From Pirellulaceae bacterium (GTDB lineage: Bacteria; Planctomycetota; Planctomycetia; Pirellulales; Pirellulaceae), in contig JAHDXO010000082.1 in NCBI GenBank assembly GCA_023382975.1, forward strand, positions 1 to 39,006: a stretch of 39,006 nt of DNA, given 5' to 3'. Under the pieces are notes generated by a model. It had not been told where the DNA came from, ran no database searches, and worked only from the letters and a program-made list of their open reading frames with translations. Shown piece by piece: positions 33,034-39,006 of this stretch (the first letter of the stretch is position 1; the number at the start of each line of letters is the position of its first letter). The translations under genes were made by a program, and so were the position numbers.

Positions 33034-33984
33034 TCAACGATTGGCGGGCACCGGTTGGCCGTCGTCGATCACACCGAGCAACTGGTAGACGCCGACGCGG
33101 GATTGCGCCGCGGCGCTGACGAAATCGCTGGCGTTGCCGCTGTTGCCTGGGTCCACGCCGCCGCGCTGCGAGATGATGGCGTTGGAAATGAAATGCACCG
33201 AACCGTCGGCGAAACAGAACAGCGCTCCGCCGGGGTGATGGCTGCTGAACGAATGCATGACGTTGGGATGATTCAGCTCGGTCGCCACGCTGGAGCTGAC
33301 CGTGCTGCCGATGCCGAGCCCGCCGGGGCCGCACCACGAGGGCCATTTGCTGGGATCATCCTGATGCACGGCCAAGACCGTTCGCTCGCCGATGGCGAAC
33401 GTGTTGCTCGTGCCGTCCAGAATGTCCCGGAGGCGTGTCCCGCTCTGGGCGTAGAACACGCCGTTGTTCGCCTTGCTCAGATGAGTGGTGCCGCCGTAGT
33501 CGAAAAAGCCGCGGCAGCAGGTATAGTTGGCCGTGGCCACCATCTGCCCGCCGCCCTGAAACTCGCGCAGCGGCGGGATCGGCGACGAGGGACATGAAAA
33601 GACGCTCACCTTCGTCTGCAACATCGGCAGCAGCGCGGGGTCGTTGACCACCTCGGACAGCGTGTACCGCATCGGGCTCAGTTCGTGCTGCAACGGGCTC
33701 TGCTCGATGAACGGCGTCAGAAACACGCCCCAGGCCCACCCGCCGGAAACCGTGCTCGTATGACTGATCGCCATGAACCCCGGCGGAAAACAGTTCAGGC
33801 TATCGTGGTAGCTGTGCATCGCGATGCCCAACTGCCGCAGATTGCTGGAGCATTGCATCCTTCGCGCCGCCTCGCGCGCCGCTTGAACCGCGGGCAACAG
33901 CAGGGCGACCAGCACGCCGATGATCGCGATGACAACCAACAGCTCGACCAGCGTAAACGCGCGGGGGCTTCGTCTGGACAGCAT
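33034..33984 (-). CDS. DUF1559 prepilin-like protein
   Basis: A 316-aa protein with a type IV prepilin-like N-terminus (RRSPRAFTLVELLVVIAIIG at residues 4-23, then a hydrophobic helix to about 40). The planctomycete DUF1559 domain follows. The closing family signature is visible as SFSSHHPGGALFCFADGSVHFIS. Such proteins exist in dozens per planctomycete genome, are processed like pseudopilins, and are probably envelope-associated; their role is unknown. GGAGG 7 nt before ATG 33984 fixes the start and rules out a longer in-frame extension. It is divergent from purE across 214 bp. Confidence 0.94.
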   Translation of the reverse strand: MLSRRSPRAFTLVELLVVIAIIGVLVALLLPAVQAAREAARRMQCSSNLRQLGIAMHSYHDSLNCFPPGFMAISHTSTVSGGWAWGVFLTPFIEQSPLQHELSPMRYTLSEVVNDPALLPMLQTKVSVFSCPSSPIPPLREFQGGGQMVATANYTCCRGFFDYGGTTHLSKANNGVFYAQSGTRLRDILDGTSNTFAIGERTVLAVHQDDPSKWPSWCGPGGLGIGSTVSSSVATELNHPNVMHSFSSHHPGGALFCFADGSVHFISNAIISQRGGVDPGNSGNASDFVSAAAQSRVGVYQLLGVIDDGQPVPANR

Positions 33985-34198
33985 CGGAGTTCCTCCGGGT
34001 GGCAGCAGGGCGGGTGGGACATTTCGGTGGGAGACATCGACACTCGGAGTGTAACACGCATTCAGCGAAGACGTCAACAAGGCGGTCCAGATAGCCGGTG
34101 CGGGTGCGAATCGGCTCGTCAAGCCATTCCCTGCAAGAGGATCGCGTGTTAACGTATGTGCGGCCTTCCGCCACTTTTGGCCACAAAAGGAGGATCGC

Positions 34199-34735
34199 AT
34201 GTCAACGCAACACGAGCCGAACACAGAGTCGCACCGCGGCGCCGACCAGGATGTGGTGCCTCTGGTCGGCGTGATCATGGGCAGCAAGTCCGATTGGGAC
34301 ACCATGCAGCACGCCGCGGAGATCCTCGACCAGTTTCAGGTTCCGCACGAGTGCCGCGTCGTATCGGCTCACCGCACGCCGCAGTGGATGTGCGACTACG
34401 CGCGCACGGCCGAAGAGCGCGGCTTGCAGGTCATCATTGCCGGCGCCGGCGGCGCGGCCCATCTGCCCGGAATGGTCGCCGCGCAAACCTGCCTTCCCGT
34501 GTTGGGCGTGCCGGTGCAGAGCCGCGCGCTGCAGGGCCTGGACTCGCTGTTGTCGATCGTCCAGATGCCGGGCGGGATCCCGGTCGGAACCCTTGCCATC
34601 GGCTCGGCCGGGGCGAGGAATGCCGGCCTGCTGGCCGTGCGCATCCTGGCCAACCAGCAGCCGCGGCTGAGGGCCGCGCTGCAAGCGTTCCACTCGCGTC
34701 AAACTCAACAAGTCCTTGACGAGTCCGAATTATGA
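34199..34735 (+). CDS. purE: N5-carboxyaminoimidazole ribonucleotide mutase
   Basis: A 178-aa class I PurE, which converts N5-CAIR to CAIR in purine synthesis. The active-site pieces are all present: VGVIMGSKSDWDTM (about residues 23-36), VSAHRTPQWM (about 58-67), IAGAGGAAHLPGMVAA (about 80-95) and PGGIPVGTLAIG (about 122-133). The N-terminus is about 20 residues longer than E. coli PurE. A strong AAAAGGAGG (34185-34193) precedes the ATG. Its stop overlaps the purK start in ATGA, so the two are co-translated. Confidence 0.97.
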   Translation: MSTQHEPNTESHRGADQDVVPLVGVIMGSKSDWDTMQHAAEILDQFQVPHECRVVSAHRTPQWMCDYARTAEERGLQVIIAGAGGAAHLPGMVAAQTCLPVLGVPVQSRALQGLDSLLSIVQMPGGIPVGTLAIGSAGARNAGLLAVRILANQQPRLRAALQAFHSRQTQQVLDESEL

Positions 34736-35889
34736 GTCAAGTCGTGCTTCCGGGATCCGTGATCGGGGTACTGGGCAGCGGTCAACTGGGCCGCATGTTT
34801 GCCATCGCGGCAAGGCGGATGGGCTACCGAGTCCATGTGCTGTCGCCGGACGATGACACGCCGACAGGGCAAGTCGCCGATGTCGAGATTCAAACCGCCT
34901 ACGAAGACTTGGATACCGTCGCCCAATTTGCCCGCAGGGTCGCGGCGGTCACTTTCGAATTCGAGAACGTTCCGGTAGCGACGGCCGAAGTCGCGGCGCG
35001 CTACGCCCCGATCCGACCCGCCGGGCAAGTGCTGCATACGACCCAGAACCGTCTCCGCGAAAAGACGTTCCTGCGGCGCGCTGGGCTGCCGGTAACTCCG
35101 TTCGCCGCAGTGCGGACGGCGGCGGACATCGGCGGCGCGGCGGCGGAGATCGGTCTTCCTGCCGTTTTGAAGACCGCGTCGTGGGGCTACGACGGCAAAG
35201 GGCAGGCCCGCATCGCGACGCTCGAGGAAGCCGAACGGGCATGGCGATCGATGGGGAGCGGCGAAGCCATCCTGGAGCGCTGGATCGATTTCGAGTCCGA
35301 GCTTTCCGTGGTGGCCGTGCGCAGCGCGCAAGGCGAATTGGCGTGCTTCGATCCGATCACCAATCTTCATCGCCACCATATCCTGGACGTGTCGTCGACG
35401 CCGGCCGATGTGCCGCCGCACGTGGCGTCGGCGGCGATCGAGATCGCGCGAGCCGTGATGACGCATCTGGACGTGGTGGGGGTGTTGTGCGTCGAGTTCT
35501 TCGTGACGCGGAACGGAGATCTGCTGATCAACGAACTGGCGCCTCGCCCGCACAACTCGGGACACTTGACGATCAACGCTCATGTGGCGTGCCAGTTCGA
35601 ACAGCAGGTTCGCGCGGTCTGCGGCTTGCCGCTGGCGTCGACCGAGCAACTGCGGCCCGCGGCCATGGTCAACCTGTTGGGTGATCTTTGGGCGGGCGGC
35701 GAACCCCATTGGGACCGCGCGTGCGCGCTGCCCGACGTCAAACTCCATCTGTACGGCAAACGCGAAGCGCGTCCCGGCCGCAAAATGGGACATCTGACAA
35801 CGCTCGCTTCTTCCGCCCAGGCAGCGGTTGCCCGCGCGATCGAAGCACGACGACGTTTGACCGCCGAAGCCACCGAGAATTTCCGGTAA
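34732..35889 (+). CDS. purK: N5-carboxyaminoimidazole ribonucleotide synthase
   Basis: A 385-aa ATP-grasp enzyme that makes N5-CAIR from AIR, bicarbonate and ATP, the substrate for PurE. Motifs include GVLGSGQLGRMFAIAARRMG at the N-terminus, TFEFENVPV, VLKTASWGYDGKGQ (ATP loop), DFESELSVVAVRS and NELAPRPHNSGHLTI in the C-terminal active site. The end (HLYGKREARPGRKMGHLTTL) is canonical. It overlaps purE by 4 nt, and the secreted glycosidase gene begins 20 nt after its stop, a spacing that suggests co-transcription of unrelated functions. Confidence 0.97.
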   Translation: MSQVVLPGSVIGVLGSGQLGRMFAIAARRMGYRVHVLSPDDDTPTGQVADVEIQTAYEDLDTVAQFARRVAAVTFEFENVPVATAEVAARYAPIRPAGQVLHTTQNRLREKTFLRRAGLPVTPFAAVRTAADIGGAAAEIGLPAVLKTASWGYDGKGQARIATLEEAERAWRSMGSGEAILERWIDFESELSVVAVRSAQGELACFDPITNLHRHHILDVSSTPADVPPHVASAAIEIARAVMTHLDVVGVLCVEFFVTRNGDLLINELAPRPHNSGHLTINAHVACQFEQQVRAVCGLPLASTEQLRPAAMVNLLGDLWAGGEPHWDRACALPDVKLHLYGKREARPGRKMGHLTTLASSAQAAVARAIEARRRLTAEATENFR

Positions 35890-35909
35890 ATCAGGAGCCC
35901 GCGATCACC

Positions 35910-38201
35910 ATGAACATCCAACGTCTCGGTCTTGCTCTGTTGACGTCACTCGCTCTTCCCATCGCGGCTTCAGCGCAAGCCGACACGGCGACGATCGAAA
36001 ACGAGTTCCTAGTCGCTTCCATGAAGGACGGACAGGTCAGTCTGTACTCCAAGACGCTCGCACGGATGGCGGTGTCGGCCTTGGGCTTGCCTGCAGAGAT
36101 CGAATCGTCCGCCGCCCGGCCTTGCCAGGATCCGGTCTGGGGCACCGGCCAGGAACTGCTGCTGACCGACGTCCGAGGTTGGACGACCTCGATCCGCCTG
36201 TTTCGCGAACATCCCTTTGCCCACATCTGCACGAGCGCCGGCAATCGCACCGGCGAACCGGTGTCGATGAGCCAGGCACCGCTGTTCTCCTACGACGTGG
36301 ATCTGGGCATCCCCATCGATCAGGTTCGCACGCTGGGCACCGGCGGACTCGGGCCGATGCAGGCCGAGGGTTCCTATTCGTGGTCGGTCGTGGCCGATCC
36401 GGACTCGCGGCGCGGGATCGTGGCCGGCTGCCTGACCCACGAAACCGGTGTCGGTGTCTTTTTCCCGACGAAGATCGAGGGGCAAGATCGCGGTCGCGTG
36501 TCGGTCCGCGGCGATTTCGGCCAGTTCCGTGTGCTGCCGGGAAAGACGCGGCCGATCGACACGGCGGTGCTCGGTTGTTTCGCCGACGCGCGCTGCGGAC
36601 TGGAGGCCTATGCCGATGCCATCGCCCGGCACTACCGGATCGAACTCAAGCCCAAACCGGGCGTCTATTGCACGTGGTATCACAGCGGCGCCTCGGACGA
36701 AGTCAGGCTCGCGGAAAACACGGCGTTCGCCGCACAGCACCTGAAGCCGTTCGGGCTGACCGTGATACAGATCGACGACAAGTGGCAGGCGATTCTGCCG
36801 CGGGGATTCCAGCACGAGGGCAAGATCCAGACCACGGGACCGATCAAGGTCTTTGTCGATACCAACGCGAACTACGCCAGCGGGATGGCGCACACGGCGC
36901 AGAATATCGCCGCGCACGGCATGACCGCGGGGATTTGGTTCATGCCCTTCGCGGGAAACTTCCGGAACCCCTACTTCGATCACGATATCTTCGCCAAGAA
37001 TCCCGATGGCACGCCGTTTCACGACCAACGCTGGTCGGGAACCTGTCTGGACATGTCGCATCCCAAGGCGCAGGCGTTCGTCGCGGAAACCGTCCAGCGG
37101 ATTCACGGGTGGGGCTACCGCTATTTCAAGCTCGATGGCCTGCATACCGGTGCGCCCAGCAAGAACATCTACGTCAACACCAAGTACCAGGACGGCAGCT
37201 TTGCCGACAGCCGTCTGCACGACCCGGACGCCACGCATCTGGCGGCCTATCGCCGCGGCCTGCAGATCGTTCGGGCCAACGCGCCCGACACGTTCATTCT
37301 CGGCTGCAACGTTTCGCAAAACATGTTCTCGATGGGTCCCGCTTTCGGCCTGATCGACGCCATGCGGATCGGTCCGGACAACGGCGGCGCCGCGCGGGGC
37401 AACTGGACGCAGGTCGTCAAGGGCGCCTGGCACGGCACGAACCTGTACTTCCTGAACGGCCGCGTGTGGCACAACGACCCGGACCCGGTCTACGTGCGGC
37501 CGTCGAACCCGCTGGAAAGCGCGCGTTGGATGTGTTCCTGGATGGCCGTCGCGGGCGCGATGCATACGTCCAGCATGCAGTACGCCGAATTGCCGGCCGA
37601 GCGGCTCGACCTGCTGAAACGGTGCTTGCCGAGCCACGATTTCCCCGCCCGCCCCGTCGATCTGCTCGAAACGAACGAGCCGCGGATCTGGCTGACCGGA
37701 AACCAGCGCATGAACGTCATCGGCCTGTTAAACTGGAGCGAGCAGGTGGCGGACGAGATCGTTTACGACATGGCGAAACTGGGCCTGGACGGCACCGCCC
37801 GATATGCAGCGTTCGATTATTGGCAGGATCAGTTTGCCGAGGATATGTCCGGCACGCTCCGGCAGACGCTGCCCGGCGGAAGCTGCCGCATCCTGGCGGT
37901 GCGGCCCGTCGCGGATCATCCCCAGGTGCTCAGCACCTCGCGGCATATCACCCAGGGGCTGATGGATGTCGTTCAGGAGACGTGGGAACCGACGACGCGG
38001 ACTCTGGCCGGCCAGAGCCACGTGGTCGCCGGCGATCCCTACGAAATCCGCATCGCCCTGCCCGCGTCGGGAACCTGGAAAATCGCCCAAGCGACGCTCG
38101 ACGGGACGGCAACCGAACCGGGCGAGGCGACAAGCCAAGGCGTCCGAGTGCGATTTCAGCCGCAGCGGACGGGGCTGGTCGACTGGCAGATCCGGTTCTA
38201 G
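35910..38201 (+). CDS. Exported GH36-like alpha-galactosidase
   Basis: A 763-aa secreted glycoside hydrolase. The signal peptide (MNIQRLGLALLTSLALPIAA, cleavage near ASAQA) precedes an N-terminal beta-sandwich, a TIM barrel and a C-terminal beta domain. Barrel landmarks match clan GH-D: YCTWYHSGAS near residue 255, TVIQIDDKWQ near 286, GYRYFKLDGLHTG with nucleophile candidate D409, and MRIGPDNGG with acid/base candidate D490. Family GH36 alpha-galactosidase is the closest match, but the exact sugar is uncertain. AGGAG at 35893-35897 lies 12 nt before ATG 35910. It follows purK by 20 nt. Confidence 0.85.
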   Translation: MNIQRLGLALLTSLALPIAASAQADTATIENEFLVASMKDGQVSLYSKTLARMAVSALGLPAEIESSAARPCQDPVWGTGQELLLTDVRGWTTSIRLFREHPFAHICTSAGNRTGEPVSMSQAPLFSYDVDLGIPIDQVRTLGTGGLGPMQAEGSYSWSVVADPDSRRGIVAGCLTHETGVGVFFPTKIEGQDRGRVSVRGDFGQFRVLPGKTRPIDTAVLGCFADARCGLEAYADAIARHYRIELKPKPGVYCTWYHSGASDEVRLAENTAFAAQHLKPFGLTVIQIDDKWQAILPRGFQHEGKIQTTGPIKVFVDTNANYASGMAHTAQNIAAHGMTAGIWFMPFAGNFRNPYFDHDIFAKNPDGTPFHDQRWSGTCLDMSHPKAQAFVAETVQRIHGWGYRYFKLDGLHTGAPSKNIYVNTKYQDGSFADSRLHDPDATHLAAYRRGLQIVRANAPDTFILGCNVSQNMFSMGPAFGLIDAMRIGPDNGGAARGNWTQVVKGAWHGTNLYFLNGRVWHNDPDPVYVRPSNPLESARWMCSWMAVAGAMHTSSMQYAELPAERLDLLKRCLPSHDFPARPVDLLETNEPRIWLTGNQRMNVIGLLNWSEQVADEIVYDMAKLGLDGTARYAAFDYWQDQFAEDMSGTLRQTLPGGSCRILAVRPVADHPQVLSTSRHITQGLMDVVQETWEPTTRTLAGQSHVVAGDPYEIRIALPASGTWKIAQATLDGTATEPGEATSQGVRVRFQPQRTGLVDWQIRF

Positions 38202-38340
38202 CATCGATCCCGTCGACCGCAGGTATTTAGTGGAAACCCGCGTCGCCAGCGAGGTGGAACCCGGGCGCGCCGCCGATGCTCGTCCTGACGCCTTTCGGAT
38301 CTCTCGTGGATTGTGTAAACTTGCTGACCGCAGTTCCCTA

Positions 38341-38365
38341 GCTCGTACCATCTTCTGGAACGAGC
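38341..38365. terminator. Hairpin between the glycosidase and tRNA-Lys
   Basis: GCTCGT (38341-38346) pairs with ACGAGC (38360-38365), and inner CCA/TGG can pair across a symmetric A-A mismatch. There is no U-tract. It could end the purEK-glycosidase transcript or be a structure in the tRNA leader. Confidence 0.25.
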
Positions 38366-38385
38366 CGGATGATTGCGAACACACC

Positions 38386-38458
38386 GAGGTTGTAGCTCAG
38401 TCGGTAGAGCAACGGACTTTTAATCCGTAGGCCCTGGGTTCGAGTCCCAGCAACCTCA
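38386..38458 (+). tRNA. tRNA-Lys (anticodon UUU)
   Basis: A 73-nt cloverleaf folds without mismatches: acceptor GAGGTTG/CAACCTC, D stem GCTC/GAGC, anticodon stem ACGGA/TCCGT with loop CTTTTAA (anticodon TTT), and T stem CTGGG/CCCAG with loop TTCGAGT. The discriminator is A and CCA is not encoded. Its last three bases are also the stop codon of an integrase remnant on the opposite strand. Confidence 0.97.
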
Positions 38459-38691
38459 CTTTGCCACGTCTCGCAGATCTTCGCGTAAACCGCTGCTAGG
38501 TAAGACCTTCCGATTATCTTCCTCGTTCTGGCTATCTTCGTCCAGTTCGCAGGGATTCGCAGCGTCTTGCGTCCCAACTGCCCCCGCATCTGCCACCGCC
38601 TCCGCGTCCTGTCTGGGAACAAATGCCCGTAGGTGTCCATCGTCAGAGTGATAGCCGAGAGTCGCATCACCGTTTGGACTACCGACGGTGA
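38456..38691 (-). pseudogene. Tyrosine integrase C-terminal remnant with one frameshift
   Basis: The minus strand encodes SVVQTVMRLSAITLTMDTYG then HLFPD, which matches the last catalytic block of planctomycete tyrosine recombinases (usually TVMRHSxITLTMDTYGHLFP), including the nucleophile Tyr. The His of the RHS segment is Leu here. Just after FPD the frame breaks. Shifting by one base restores a typical tail, DAEAVADAGAVGTQDAANP and onward to a stop at 38456-38458, consistent with loss of a single C near 38625. The N-terminal catalytic region is missing upstream, where inverted-repeat DNA begins. The stop codon lies inside the tRNA-Lys 3' end, where integrative elements commonly attach. Confidence 0.75.
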
Positions 38692-38736
38692 CTGTTTGAC
38701 AGGCGTGCTGCCCAAGTCAGGTTCTGAAGGTCCGAG

Positions 38737-38833
38737 CGCCGAGCGGGATCTACCGCGCTCGGCGAGGGTCTCCGACCCCGCCGAAACCGCCGACCGAAGG
38801 TCTCTCGCGATGCTGGAGACCTTCGGTCGGCGG
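38737..38833. repeat. Compound inverted-repeat element, MITE-like
   Basis: Two hairpins lie side by side: 9-bp arms CGCCGAGCG / CGCTCGGCG (38737-38745, 38756-38764), and perfect 18-bp arms at 38787-38804 and 38816-38833 around an 11-nt loop. Related partly complementary sequence continues to about 38890. It interrupts the expected upstream part of the integrase remnant. The frame open across it (38750-38941) is composed of the repeats and is not a gene. Confidence 0.7.
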
Positions 38834-38968
38834 GGTGGCTCGGTCAGAGACCGGCCACAGCGCGCTCGGGAAGCGGAAGGCGACTGCGCGAGTCAAACGT
38901 CTCGGAAACGTCGCCTTTGGCTTGCCGTTAAGGATCGGCAAATGGATTACCGTCGGATTTTCAATGTG

Positions 38969-39006
38969 GTCATCACGCTCCGCCGTGATGACGTGTCGTC
39001 ACGGCG
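38969..39006. repeat. REP-like palindromes cut by the window end
   Basis: GTCATCACG (38969-38977) pairs with CGTGATGAC (38984-38992), and the same right arm can pair with TCACGGCG at the window end (CGCCGTGA / TCACGGCG). Overlapping inverted arms of this kind resemble the other REP-like elements but lack an obvious GTAG/GGAG start. The element runs off the window. Confidence 0.5.

Noticed and set aside
38750..38941. A 63-aa minus-strand frame in the terminal hairpin element
   Set aside because: It consists of inverted-repeat DNA; no homology pattern or ribosome binding site is visible.

Overview
The window (39,006 bp, GC-rich) comes from a planctomycete, most likely of the Pirellulales type. 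The evidence is the gene content: a cytochrome/DUF1549/DUF1553 protein with a nearby DUF1501 protein, a DUF1559 prepilin-like protein, a Tat-exported Gfo/Idh/MocA oxidoreductase, an exported HEAT/PQQ-propeller protein, a DUF4886 SGNH hydrolase, a Uma2 nuclease and a GxxExxY protein. All calls come from reading the sequence; no database search was run.

Layout. 0.3-8 kb: an exported oxidoreductase overlapping an unrecognised 655-aa protein, then the DUF1549/DUF1553 and DUF1501 genes with a ParD/RelE-like toxin-antitoxin pair between them. 8-16.9 kb: an acyl-CoA-dehydrogenase-like gene divergent from a tight run glgP, M24 peptidase, accB, accC, glycosyltransferase, then a small basic protein and a lipoprotein. 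17-22 kb: uvrA on the minus strand and an exported PQQ-propeller protein. 22.1-29.8 kb: the accessory island described below. 29.8-34 kb: Uma2 nuclease, DUF4886 hydrolase, a 134-bp tandem repeat, a tandem-domain GxxExxY protein and a DUF1559 protein. 34.2-38.2 kb: purE-purK and an exported alpha-galactosidase-like enzyme. 38.4-39 kb: tRNA-Lys(UUU) whose 3' end is overlapped by a frameshifted integrase remnant, followed by inverted-repeat elements.

The most interesting part is 22.1-29.8 kb. A MoxR AAA+ ATPase and a CHAT caspase-like protease with a degenerate P-loop (inactive-STAND-like) module form a plus-strand pair. A 1,311-aa minus-strand protein is divergent from them; it joins a CoxE-like/vWA module to two C-terminal formylglycine-synthase-like (C-type-lectin fold) domains. 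A Trypco1-like small protein converges on it. MoxR + vWA + CHAT + FGS + Trypco1 is the parts list of the MoxR-vWA class of NTP-dependent conflict systems. The 3' ends of both FGS domains look like paired variable regions of a diversity-generating retroelement (DGR): long identical islands are broken by clustered, mostly non-synonymous differences at the ligand-binding face. No reverse transcriptase or template repeat is present in the window. The proposed model, which is inference, is a diversifiable sensor gated by a MoxR/vWA pair and discharging a caspase-like effector.

The window also carries REP-like palindromes starting with GTAG or GGAG, mostly as inverted pairs. In one pair a compensatory change keeps the hairpin of each arm intact. 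These resemble elements mobilised by REP-associated transposases (RAYTs).
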